This document shows, piece by piece, positions 41,346 through 49,316 of a DNA stretch of 59,097 nt (positions within the stretch are counted from its first letter, which is position 1; each line of letters opens with the position of its first letter). This DNA is from Lutibacter sp. (GTDB taxonomy: Bacteria > Bacteroidota > Bacteroidia > Flavobacteriales > Flavobacteriaceae). The stretch covers positions 1 to 59,097 of the forward strand of contig JAUYUA010000033.1 of assembly GCA_030694935.1 (NCBI GenBank), in the 5' to 3' direction. Made by a program: the position numbers and the translations under genes. The notes under the pieces are model-generated. The model was not told the DNA's origin. It saw only the letters and a list, made by a program, of their open reading frames with translations, and searched no databases.

Positions 41346-41423
41346 ACTACCAAAATCCCCCTAACCACACCATCTTCCAAATATTTCTACATCAGCGAAT
41401 CTCGTGTTTATTTAATTACTAAA

Positions 41424-41454
41424 TTTGTTTACTTTCCTAATTTTTATATCTTTG
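41424..41454 (+). promoter_or_regulatory. Promoter of the AbiEi/AbiEii pair
   Basis: TTTG at 41424-41427 and TATCTTTG at 41447-41454 separated by 19 bp: an exact Bacteroidota -33/-7 promoter. The ATG follows at 41483. Confidence 0.75.
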
Positions 41455-41482
41455 TGAACTAAATATACTAATAATTCGTATA

Positions 41483-42064
41483 ATGGGTTCACTGAATCAA
41501 AATGTAGACTGGCTATTACAAATTTACCAAAGCCCCCGTTCGGTATTTGGATTGGCTGATATTGCCTTGCTCACCGATGAGTCTGACCCTATTTCCTTGA
41601 CCAAAAAATTGCATTATCAGGTGGGAAAAGGGAACTTAAAAAATCCGCGTAAAGGGTTGTACACCAAACCAAATTATGATTCCGCAGCCTTGGCTTGCAC
41701 CTTATACACGCCTTCATATTTGTCTTTAGATTATGTGCTTCAAAAAGAAGGGGTGATTTTCCAATACGACAGCACAATTACGGCAGTAAGTTATTTGAGT
41801 CGTGCTATAGAAATTGATGGTTGGAATATTAAGTACAGAAAAATAAAGGATGCCGTTTTATTTAATACAACCGGCATTATTTCCAATCCCAATGGCATCA
41901 ATATAGCAAGTAAAGAAAGAGCTTTTTTAGACATGCTTTATCTTAACGGAGCTATGTACTTCGATTCAATAAATACTTTAAATAAAAAAACGGTACTGGA
42001 CTTGCTGCCAATTTATGAGTCTGGCGTGCTTGAAAAACGCGTAAAAAAAATGTTGAAAATATGA
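41483..42064 (+). CDS. AbiEi-family antitoxin
   Basis: 193 residues. N-terminal winged helix (FGLADIALLTDESDPISLTKKLHYQVGKGNLKNPRKGLYTKPN) followed by the AbiEi C-terminal domain (YTPSYLSLDYVLQKEGVI, YDSTITAVSYLSRAIEIDGWNIKYRKI, ASKERAFLDMLYLNG). AbiEi antitoxins repress the abiE promoter and neutralise AbiEii without stable binding (type IV). It overlaps the toxin gene by 4 bp. The promoter just upstream is well formed. Confidence 0.87.
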   Translation: MGSLNQNVDWLLQIYQSPRSVFGLADIALLTDESDPISLTKKLHYQVGKGNLKNPRKGLYTKPNYDSAALACTLYTPSYLSLDYVLQKEGVIFQYDSTITAVSYLSRAIEIDGWNIKYRKIKDAVLFNTTGIISNPNGINIASKERAFLDMLYLNGAMYFDSINTLNKKTVLDLLPIYESGVLEKRVKKMLKI

Positions 42065-42759
42065 ATGTCACAAAACATAAATCATACCTGATAAGGATTT
42101 TAAAAGATATCTATGATGATGTGGAACTTGGAAATCTGCTTGGTTTTAAGGGAGGAACTGCGCTGATGTTTTTTTATCAGTTGCAGCGATTTTCTGTTGA
42201 TTTGGATTTTCATCTCATTCAACCGGAGAAACAGGATTTGGTGTATGAAAAAATCCGTGCTATTGTATTGAAGTATGGAAAAATTCACGATGAAGCTATT
42301 AAACATTACGGACTTGTTATGGTGCTGGATTATGGTTCTGGGGAACGAAAGTTGAAGTTGGAGATTTCCAATCGACAGTTTTCCAATCATTATGAACTTA
42401 AAAATTTATTGGGAATCAGCATGAGAGTGATGACCCGGCCAGATATGTTTGCGCATAAAGTTTGTGCACTTTTGGATCGATCCACTTTTACCAATCGGGA
42501 TTTGTTCGATTGCTGGTTTTTTATGCAGCAGCAAACACCAATAAATAAGCAAATTGTGGAGGAACGCATGAAAAAACCGTTGGCTGATTATTTACAGGAT
42601 TGTATTGGCTACCTGGAAAAAATGTCGGATAAAAATATGCTTCAAGGACTTGGGGAATTGTTGGATGAAGATTTGAAGAAGTTTGTAAAAACAAAACTGC
42701 GACTTGAAACCATCGCCTTGTTTAAAATTTATGCAGCGATGCCTTTGCTGGAAGAATAA
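42061..42759 (+). CDS. AbiEii-family nucleotidyltransferase toxin
   Basis: 232 residues. GGTALMFFYQLQRFSVDLDF has GGTAL (31-35) and D47-x-D49 of the nucleotidyltransferase active site. ISMRVMTRPDMFAHKVCALLDRSTFTNRDLFDCWFFM supplies the conserved K and D..D.. of the helical domain. Bacterial AbiEii homologues modify tRNA acceptor stems to stop growth. Unlike the 11886 toxin it has the standard AbiEi partner. The pair lies between PglD and a second initiating transferase. Confidence 0.9.
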   Translation: MNVTKHKSYLIRILKDIYDDVELGNLLGFKGGTALMFFYQLQRFSVDLDFHLIQPEKQDLVYEKIRAIVLKYGKIHDEAIKHYGLVMVLDYGSGERKLKLEISNRQFSNHYELKNLLGISMRVMTRPDMFAHKVCALLDRSTFTNRDLFDCWFFMQQQTPINKQIVEERMKKPLADYLQDCIGYLEKMSDKNMLQGLGELLDEDLKKFVKTKLRLETIALFKIYAAMPLLEE

Positions 42760-42843
42760 ATTTTAACTGATAAATGAGTAAACAGCACGGTTTCAGTACG
42801 GAGTGAATAAATAATTCAAGGTATAAACTAATAAAAAGTTTGA

Positions 42844-43413
42844 ATGGCTAAACGTATTTTCGACATCATCGTCTCCATTACCAGCCTTTTATTACTGGGC
42901 TGGCTCATCATTTTATGTTGGCTCTTAGCCTCTATAGACACCAGATCCAACGGACTTTTTATTCAAAAACGCATCGGACAATTCGGCAAACCTTTTAATA
43001 TTTTCAAGCTAAAGTCTATGAAAGCGATAAACGGCGTAAAAACCATTTCCCGTTTCGGCAATTTCATCCGCAAAACCAAAATAGACGAATTGCCCCAACT
43101 GTTCAATGTCCTCATCGGCAACATGAGCATTGTAGGTCCGCGCCCAGATGTACCTGGCTATTACGACAAACTGCAAGGAGAACACCGTAAAATTCTCGAA
43201 TTAAAACCGGGCCTCACAAGTCCTGCCACCTTAAAATACGCCAATGAAGAAGCCTTGCTGGCGCAGCAGGAAAACCCCTTGCACTACAACGACACCATCC
43301 TCTTCCCCGACAAAGTAAAGTTAAATTTAGCCTATTACCATAACCACACTTTTTGGGGAGATCTTAAAATTATTTGGAAAACTGCAATATCCCTGCTTCG
43401 CAAAGCCCCTTAA
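42844..43413 (+). CDS. Second initiating sugar transferase
   Basis: 189 residues of the bacterial sugar transferase family: anchor [102 protein letters not shown]. It differs from the 38769 enzyme in the C-terminal half (GLTSPATL versus [10 protein letters not shown]), so it probably uses another sugar. Two complete initiating enzymes in one locus is unusual. It is the last plus-strand gene of the locus. Confidence 0.9.
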   Translation: MAKRIFDIIVSITSLLLLGWLIILCWLLASIDTRSNGLFIQKRIGQFGKPFNIFKLKSMKAINGVKTISRFGNFIRKTKIDELPQLFNVLIGNMSIVGPRPDVPGYYDKLQGEHRKILELKPGLTSPATLKYANEEALLAQQENPLHYNDTILFPDKVKLNLAYYHNHTFWGDLKIIWKTAISLLRKAP

Positions 43414-43570
43414 AACCGACGTCATTGCGAGAAAGCTTACTTTGGCGAAGCCGAAGAGAACTGACGCGACAACCTGTTTTGAACTAACGAAATGTCGCTG
43501 AGGAACCTGTTGTGAACTAACTAAATGATCAAAGAAACCTGTCGTGAAATAACGAAATTTTCTAAACAAC
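43412..43570 (+). repeat. GAACTAACGAAAT direct repeats, right block
   Basis: AAAACCGACGTCATTGCGAG, then CTTACTTTGGCGAAGCCGAAG, and copies of CCTGTTTTGAACTAACGAAAT, CCTGTTGTGAACTAACTAAAT, CCTGTCGTGAAATAACGAAAT. Direct counterpart of 41166-41345, so the AbiE-plus-transferase segment is bounded by direct repeats. The 43571-43683 remainder is AT-rich without a gene and carries a GGGGTTAGGGGGC unit at its end. Confidence 0.75.
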
Positions 43571-43683
43571 CATACACAAAACAACAAATTAACCAAAAGT
43601 CGTTTGTAAAAATGTAATAATTTGCAAAAAGTCGTTTGATAATTTATATAATGCTTAAATGTCTTAACTTTATGACATTGGGG

Positions 43684-44349
43684 TTAGGGGGCTTTTGTTC
43701 CACGTAACATTTCCCTCTTTCCCGGCGGTCCAGGCAATTTCTCAACTAAAAAACCCACTGCCAGCATCGCTCTTCTTACGCTTCCTTTTGCACTGTAAGT
43801 TACTAAAACTCCGCCCAATTTCAATGCTTTGTGCATTTTATCGAATATTTCTTCTGTCCACAATTCAGGCTGAACTCTTGCGCCGAAAGCATCAAAATAA
43901 ATTAGGTTGAATTTGTTTTCGTCGCTAATTTCATTAAAAAACTGTTTGCGTTTTGTGAGCGAAAATTCGGGTGAAATTTCCCCTTTTATTTCCCAATCCT
44001 GATGGTGCATTTTGTTAAAATCATTTGAAAACTCCTTCGCATTTAATTGTTCAACATAATTCATTTTTTCAAACTCTTCGGCAGCCAACGGATACGCTTC
44101 AACGCCCACATAATCAATTATTAGTTTCATTTTTGCAGCTTCCAAAAAAGTGATGAAACTATTGAGTCCGGTTCCGAAACCAATTTCCAAAATACTTATT
44201 TTCTGATCAGAAAAAAGCGATAATCCATTTTTAATAAAAACATGTTTTGCCTCTTGAATGGCGCCATGTTTGGAATGGTATTGTTCATCCCATTCCGTAA
44301 TATGTATGGTGGTTGAACCATCGGCGGTAATCATTATTTTTCTTTCCAA
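43684..44349 (-). CDS. mnmD: tRNA 5-methylaminomethyl-2-thiouridine methyltransferase MnmD
   Basis: 221 residues, Rossmann SAM methyltransferase. Signature parts are ITADGSTTIHITEWDEQYHSKHGAIQEAKHVFI, ILEIGFGTGLNS (SAM loop), FDAFGARVQPELWTEEIF and LVTYSAKGSVRRAM. It is the stand-alone form of the MnmC methyltransferase domain, completing mnm5s2U34. A TTG start at 44349 matches the homologous N-terminus (..REI.ITADGS); the ATG at 44334 is an alternative. The preceding lipoprotein gene ends 2 bp before it. Confidence 0.9.
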   Translation of the reverse strand: MERKIMITADGSTTIHITEWDEQYHSKHGAIQEAKHVFIKNGLSLFSDQKISILEIGFGTGLNSFITFLEAAKMKLIIDYVGVEAYPLAAEEFEKMNYVEQLNAKEFSNDFNKMHHQDWEIKGEISPEFSLTKRKQFFNEISDENKFNLIYFDAFGARVQPELWTEEIFDKMHKALKLGGVLVTYSAKGSVRRAMLAVGFLVEKLPGPPGKREMLRGTKAP

Positions 44350-44351
44350 AC

Positions 44352-44780
44352 TTAAGGTATCAGTAATTTTTCAATTTTAGGAATCGGGCCAATGCAAGTG
44401 GTTTTATGGCAGGCGACACAAGAATTAACCATCGTGTTAAACTGCTCTTTTGTCGCTTTTGAAGGATCTGAAAAAAGTATTTGCTGGTTTGTGATAAATC
44501 CTTTTGAAAAAGCATCAAAATTTGCGGTTCTTACAGTTGGATCCGTTAAAATTGCGGAATGAATGTTTAAAAAATTCTCCGGAAATTCACCTAAATCTTG
44601 ATTATTTATAATTTTTTCTTTTGTTTTCTCATTAAAAATGAACATTTCCCGCATCAGCAAAGCCATCTCAGAATCTTTGTACATCACCAATTCGGCATTT
44701 TTGGCAATTTCTGGATTTTTGTCGGCTGAAGTATTGCAAGCAAAAAAAGCAAAAGCAATTATAAATATAAATTTTTTCAT
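44352..44780 (-). CDS. Small lipoprotein with a c-type haem motif
   Basis: 142 residues. Lipoprotein signal KKFIFIIAFAFFAC (Cys15), so outer-membrane or periplasmic. A single CVACH (CxxCH haem-binding motif) lies near the C-terminus, followed by Pro-rich GPIPKIEKL. The helical middle could make a cytochrome c'-like bundle, although sequence similarity is not evident to me. It sits between mnmD and the DUF4920 lipoprotein on the same strand; function unknown. Confidence 0.75.
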   Translation of the reverse strand: MKKFIFIIAFAFFACNTSADKNPEIAKNAELVMYKDSEMALLMREMFIFNEKTKEKIINNQDLGEFPENFLNIHSAILTDPTVRTANFDAFSKGFITNQQILFSDPSKATKEQFNTMVNSCVACHKTTCIGPIPKIEKLLIP

Positions 44781-44814
44781 CTGTTTAGATTTTAATTTTT
44801 AATAGGAACAGATG

Positions 44815-44886
44815 CAGCCTGCCTGCCGGCAGGCAGGTCGCCATTAATCATTTCTGTGTATCAAAATTTGTTATGGCTCGTTTCAT
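44815..44886 (-). repeat. Dispersed repeat with CTGCC..GGCAG palindrome, copy 2
   Basis: Read on the minus strand: GAAACGAGCCATAACAAATTTTGATACA, ATGATTAATGGCGA, CCTGCCTGCCGGCAGGCAGG, CTGCATC. Same landmarks and order as 30529-30612. It occupies the gap between the DUF4920 gene and the haem-motif lipoprotein gene. Confidence 0.75.
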
Positions 44887-45392
44887 TATTCTTTCATTAA
44901 AACGCCATCAGCTTCAAAAGCCAAGGTGTATTTTGGTTCGGTAATTTTCGCAATTTCTTCTGCTGAATTTCCTGCATCTTTTGCCAAATGCTGCAATTCA
45001 TCAACAGTTGCAACTTTTACAAACGCTTTTCCGTTTACAATCACTTCCCTTCCATCGGCATTCATCGGCATAAAAAATCCGTAATCCTTAAAATTCACAT
45101 AAGACTCTTGTCCGTTCCCCAAATCCAACCTCATCCAACAGCCTTTCGACTTGCAAACTTCTTTTATTGGCGCGCTAAATTTAACATTCAACGTATCTCC
45201 TTCTTTTAAATCTTTATATTTTTCGACCATTTCAGCATTTGAAATACTGTTATCGGCTTTGATATTTTCACCAAAAGAAAGGTAGGTAACCTCTTGTTTT
45301 TCAATTTCTTTTGGAGCTTTACCGGCACCTTCATTTTTACATGAATAGAACATAAAAACTGCCATTACAATCAATATTGCATTTTTTCCCAT
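44886..45392 (-). CDS. DUF4920 family lipoprotein
   Basis: 168 residues. Lipoprotein signal with Cys at 18 (AVFMFYSCKNEG). The conserved domain has EGDTLNVKFSAPIKEVCKSKGCWMRLDLGNGQESYVNFKDYGFFMPMNADGREVIVNGKAFV, i.e. CxxxGCWM and the FFMP segment of DUF4920. Function unknown; the CKSKGCW cluster suggests metal or redox chemistry. Neighbour order mnmD-DUF4920-ilvE is one I know from other Flavobacteriia. Divergent from ilvE. Confidence 0.88.
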   Translation of the reverse strand: MGKNAILIVMAVFMFYSCKNEGAGKAPKEIEKQEVTYLSFGENIKADNSISNAEMVEKYKDLKEGDTLNVKFSAPIKEVCKSKGCWMRLDLGNGQESYVNFKDYGFFMPMNADGREVIVNGKAFVKVATVDELQHLAKDAGNSAEEIAKITEPKYTLAFEADGVLMKE

Positions 45393-45486
45393 TTCAAATT
45401 ATTTAAATTTAACATTTTTCACAAATATATTAAAAATATGACATGAAGCCCGACAAAAATTAAAACGGTGAATTAAAAAATTATAG

Positions 45487-45494
45487 TAAATTTG
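45487..45494 (+). promoter_or_regulatory. -7 element of ilvE
   Basis: TAAATTTG fits TAnnTTTG, 22 bp before the ATG at 45516. It overlaps an in-frame TTG at 45492, which is therefore not the start. Confidence 0.55.
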
Positions 45495-45515
45495 CGTAAA
45501 CAATATAGATTAACT

Positions 45516-46568
45516 ATGGCTTTACATATAGAAAAAACTACAAAATCGAAAATTTCAGAAGTTGATTTCAACAATTTAACGTTTGGGAAAATTTTTACCG
45601 ACCACATGTTTGAATGTGATTATGAAAATGGCAGCTGGCAAACGCCTCAAATTGTGCCTTATCACCCTTTAACCTTGGATCCTTCTGCAAAAGTTTTTCA
45701 TTACGGACAAGCTGTTTTTGAAGGAATGAAAGCGTATAAAGATGATAATGATGATGTTTGGTTGTTTAGACCTGATCAAAATCAGGAAAGAATCAACAAA
45801 TCGGCTGAAAGGTTGGATATGCCTGCTTTTCCTAAAGATTTATTTTTTGAAGGATTGAATGAATTGTTGAAATTGGATAAAGATTGGGTAAAAAAAGGCG
45901 CGGATAGCGCACTTTATATCAGACCTTTTATTATTGCAACTGAGCTTTGCGTTTCGGCATCGACTTCAAACCAATATAAATTTATGATTATTTGTTCGCC
46001 TGTTCAATCGTACTATTCAGGTGAAGTAAAAGTGGTTTTTGCCGATAAATACAGCCGATCTGCAAATGGCGGCGTTGGTGCAGCAAAAGCAGCAGGAAAC
46101 TATGCAGGATCTTTTTATCCAACCAAATTGGCAAATCAGCAAGGTTTTCAACAAGTGGTTTGGACAGATTCATGCACGCATGAATTTTTGGAAGAAGCTG
46201 GCGTGATGAATGTTTTTTTCAGGGTAAATGACACGTTGCTTACTGCACCTGTAAGTGAAAGAATATTAGACGGCGTAACACGCAAAAGCATTATTCAATT
46301 TTGTAAAGATCAAGGAATTAAAACTGAAGTTCGACCTGTAAAAGTCGCTGAAATTGTGGAAGCTGCACGCAAAGGAGAATTATTGGAAATGTTTGGTGCC
46401 GGAACCGCAGCAGTGGTTAGCCCTATTCGCGCCTTTTCAAACAAAGGAGAAAACTTTGAATTACCGGTCGTTGAAAACAGTTTTGCAGCTATCATCAAAA
46501 AAGGAATTACAGACATTCAACGCAAAAAAGCGGAGGATAAATTTAACTGGACTTACAAAGTAAAATAA
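45516..46568 (+). CDS. ilvE: Branched-chain amino acid aminotransferase
   Basis: 350 residues from ATG 45516. PLP fold-type IV enzyme that interconverts Leu/Ile/Val and their keto acids. Visible: KVFHYGQAVFEGMKAYK, SADSALYIRPFIIAT-like YIRPFI, GGVGAAKAAGNYAGSF (PLP Lys), VVWTD...EFLEEAGVMNVFF and GTAAVVSPI. Completes leucine synthesis with the leuA-leuB genes at 2988-5400. A hairpin follows at 46623. Confidence 0.94.
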   Translation: MALHIEKTTKSKISEVDFNNLTFGKIFTDHMFECDYENGSWQTPQIVPYHPLTLDPSAKVFHYGQAVFEGMKAYKDDNDDVWLFRPDQNQERINKSAERLDMPAFPKDLFFEGLNELLKLDKDWVKKGADSALYIRPFIIATELCVSASTSNQYKFMIICSPVQSYYSGEVKVVFADKYSRSANGGVGAAKAAGNYAGSFYPTKLANQQGFQQVVWTDSCTHEFLEEAGVMNVFFRVNDTLLTAPVSERILDGVTRKSIIQFCKDQGIKTEVRPVKVAEIVEAARKGELLEMFGAGTAAVVSPIRAFSNKGENFELPVVENSFAAIIKKGITDIQRKKAEDKFNWTYKVK

Positions 46569-46622
46569 ATCCAATTTGGACAGCTTTGCCAAAAAGCATA
46601 CTTTTATTGCATGGAAATTATA

Positions 46623-46651
46623 AAACAATCGGATTAACCATCCGATTGTTT
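46623..46651 (+). terminator. Hairpin between ilvE and nadA
   Basis: A perfect 12-bp stem AAACAATCGGAT / ATCCGATTGTTT with a 5-base loop, 55 bp after the ilvE stop. There is no long T-run, so terminator strength is uncertain. Confidence 0.6.
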
Positions 46652-46691
46652 GGCATATTATTTGGTCTTAATCCAGCAAAAAAAATAAAAT

Positions 46692-47684
46692 ATGACTACG
46701 TTAGAACAAGCCAAAAATGAGCTTCAGGAAAAAGGGTTTTTAGACATTAAAACTCCCGGTATTGATTACGTAAAGGAAATAAATCGTCTTAGAAAAGAAA
46801 AAAACGCTGTTATTTTGGCGCATTATTACCAAGAAGATGCCATACAGGATATTGCCGATTTTGTGGGCGACAGTTTGGCATTGGCGCAACAAGCCGCTAA
46901 AACCAGCGCTGATATTATTGTGTTTGCCGGCGTGCATTTTATGGCAGAGACCGCGAAAATTTTAAATCCGTCCAAAAAAGTTTTATTGCCCGATTTAAAA
47001 GCAGGCTGCTCGTTGGCAGACTCTTGTCCGCCCGACGATTTTGCCGCTTTCAAAAAACTGCATCCAAATCATTTAGTGGTTTCTTACGTAAACACTTCGG
47101 CAGAAATAAAATCGATGACCGATATTGTTTGCACTTCATCAAACGCCGAAAAAATCATCAATTCCATACCAAAAGACCAACCGATAATTTTTGCGCCAGA
47201 CAGGAATTTAGGCGCCTGGCTGATTAAAAAAACGGGTCGGGATATGTTGCTTTGGGATGGCGCATGTATGGTTCACGAAGCTTTTTCAATAGACAAAATA
47301 TTAAAATTATACGCTGAAAATCCGGGTGCCGAAATTATTGCGCACCCTGAATCCAAAGAACATTTACTGAAAGTTGCCAAATATGTTGGCTCAACATCAG
47401 GATTGTTAAATTATGTAAAAATCAGCAAGGCGAAAACATTTATTGTGGCGACTGAAGTGGGTATTTTGCACAAAATGCGACAAGAATCGCCCGATAAAAT
47501 TTTAATTCCTGCTCCGGTTGACGATGACAACTGCAATTGCAGCGAGTGTTTTTATATGAAAATGAATACGATGCAAAAATTGTATTTATGCTTAAAACAT
47601 GAATTGCCTGAAGTTACTGTAGAAGCAGCATTAAGCAAAAAAGCATTGGTTTCTATTGAACGTATGCTTGAACTTTCAAAATAA
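46692..47684 (+). CDS. nadA: Quinolinate synthase
   Basis: 330 residues. Condenses iminoaspartate (from NadB) with dihydroxyacetone phosphate to quinolinate for [43 protein letters not shown], the first cluster Cys at C106 ([13 protein letters not shown]), the central GACMVHE, and the C-terminal [14 protein letters not shown] supply the three [4Fe-4S] ligands. Length is typical of the short bacterial form. nadB starts 13 bp downstream. Confidence 0.95.
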   Translation: MTTLEQAKNELQEKGFLDIKTPGIDYVKEINRLRKEKNAVILAHYYQEDAIQDIADFVGDSLALAQQAAKTSADIIVFAGVHFMAETAKILNPSKKVLLPDLKAGCSLADSCPPDDFAAFKKLHPNHLVVSYVNTSAEIKSMTDIVCTSSNAEKIINSIPKDQPIIFAPDRNLGAWLIKKTGRDMLLWDGACMVHEAFSIDKILKLYAENPGAEIIAHPESKEHLLKVAKYVGSTSGLLNYVKISKAKTFIVATEVGILHKMRQESPDKILIPAPVDDDNCNCSECFYMKMNTMQKLYLCLKHELPEVTVEAALSKKALVSIERMLELSK

Positions 47685-47696
47685 CAAACGAATCAA

Positions 47697-49292
47697 ATGA
47701 ATGCTGAAAAAAAATCATACAACTCCGATTTTCTAATCATAGGTTCGGGAATCGCCGGGTTGAGTTTTGCTTTAAAAGTGGCAAATCACTTTAAAGATGC
47801 AACCGTTACCATTATCACGAAAAGCGAAAAGAGCGAAAGCAATACCAAATATGCCCAAGGCGGAATTGCCACCGTTTGGAATGAAGCCGTTGATTCTTTT
47901 GAACAACATATTGAAGACACTTTAATTGCCGGCGACGGATTGTGTGATGAAGAAGTGGTAAGAATGGTGGTTGAGGATGCTCCTGCCCGACTCAGGGAAT
48001 TGATGGAATGGGGTGCAAACTTCGATAAAACATCAAAAGGGAATTTTTCTTTGGGAAGAGAAGGCGGACATTCACAAGACCGGATTTTACACCACGAAGA
48101 CCTTACAGGCGCCGAAATTGAAAGAGCGCTTATTGCACAAGTTGACGCGACCGAAAATATTCAATTTCTGACACACCATTTCGCGATCGATTTGATTACA
48201 GAACACCAAGTTAAAAAAAGACAGACCTCTGTTTCAGAAAAAATTACCTGTTATGGCGCTTATGTGCTGGATGAAAAAGAAAATGTAGTGAATACATTTG
48301 GGGCAAAAGTGACGATGCTGGCTTCAGGTGGAAGCGGACAGGTTTATTTTTCCACTACAAATCCGGAAGTAGCCACCGGCGATGGGGTTGCGATGGCTTA
48401 CAGGGCGATGGCAGAAGTTTCTGAGGTTGAGTTTATCCAGTTTCATCCAACTGCTTTATACAATCCGGGCGAATACCCGGCTTTTTTAATTTCAGAAGCT
48501 GTGCGTGGCGCTGGCGCTATTTTAAGAGATTATTATGGCAACCGCTTTATGCATAAATATGATGAACGTGAAGAATTGGCTTCACGTGATATTGTGGCAC
48601 GAGCCATTGACCACGAGCTTAAAATAAGCGGAATGCCAAATGTTTATTTAGATTGTACGCATTTGGAATATGAAACTTTTTTAAAACATTTTCCAAACAT
48701 TACCGAAAAATGCCTGACTTTAGGCATTGATGTTCGGAAGGATTTTATTCCTGTATCACCAGCCGCACATTATATTTGCGGTGGCGTAAATGTGAATAAA
48801 AAAGGAAAAACCTCCATTAAAAATTTATATGGTGCCGGAGAAGCTACCAGAACCGGACTTCATGGCGCAAACAGATTGGCTTCAAATTCTTTGCTTGAAG
48901 GCATTGTTTTTGCACATAGGGCATTTGAAAATTTAACCCTTCGATTTGACAAAATTAAAGCGCCAAAAAATATTCCGGATTGGAATGACAGCGGCGTGGT
49001 AAAAAACATGGAGAAAATTTTAATTACGCACGACCGGAATGAGGTGAAAACCATTATGAGCAATTATGTGGGTATTGTTCGTTCCAACGAACGATTGTTG
49101 CGTGCAGAAAGAAAACTTCATGTATTGTTTGAAGATAACAAACGACTTTACGACCATTCTGAACTTTCAGTGGATTTGTGTGAACTGAGAAACTTAATTA
49201 CCACCGCATTTTTAATCACGCGATTTTCTAAAGAAAGAAAAGAAAACAGGGGCGGATTTTACAATGTTGATTTAATAAAAAAGGAGCTTTAA
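47697..49292 (+). CDS. nadB: L-aspartate oxidase
   Basis: 531 residues. FAD flavoprotein oxidising L-aspartate to iminoaspartate for NadA. GSGIAGLSFALKVA (FAD loop), ESNTKYAQGGIATVW, REGGHSQDRILHHEDLTG, MLASGGSGQVYFSTTNP, EFIQFHPTALYNPG, GGVNVNKKGKTSIKNLYGAGEATRTGLHGANRLASNSLLEG are family signatures. The stop lies inside the terminator hairpin. Confidence 0.95.
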   Translation: MNAEKKSYNSDFLIIGSGIAGLSFALKVANHFKDATVTIITKSEKSESNTKYAQGGIATVWNEAVDSFEQHIEDTLIAGDGLCDEEVVRMVVEDAPARLRELMEWGANFDKTSKGNFSLGREGGHSQDRILHHEDLTGAEIERALIAQVDATENIQFLTHHFAIDLITEHQVKKRQTSVSEKITCYGAYVLDEKENVVNTFGAKVTMLASGGSGQVYFSTTNPEVATGDGVAMAYRAMAEVSEVEFIQFHPTALYNPGEYPAFLISEAVRGAGAILRDYYGNRFMHKYDEREELASRDIVARAIDHELKISGMPNVYLDCTHLEYETFLKHFPNITEKCLTLGIDVRKDFIPVSPAAHYICGGVNVNKKGKTSIKNLYGAGEATRTGLHGANRLASNSLLEGIVFAHRAFENLTLRFDKIKAPKNIPDWNDSGVVKNMEKILITHDRNEVKTIMSNYVGIVRSNERLLRAERKLHVLFEDNKRLYDHSELSVDLCELRNLITTAFLITRFSKERKENRGGFYNVDLIKKEL

Positions 49293-49306
49293 AAGCTCCT
49301 TTTTTA
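49277..49306. terminator. Bidirectional terminator at the nadB 3' end
   Basis: AAAAAAGGAGCTTT / AAAAGCTCCTTTTTT stem containing the nadB TAA, with T-runs on both strands, so it can also serve the convergent M13 peptidase gene ending at 49317. Confidence 0.85.
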
Positions 49307-49316
49307 TTGTTTAATG

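Noticed and set aside
8860-43413. Prophage or integrative conjugative element
   Set aside because: No integrase, phage structural, relaxase or conjugation genes and no tRNA attachment site are seen; gene content is polysaccharide synthesis plus TA-like genes.
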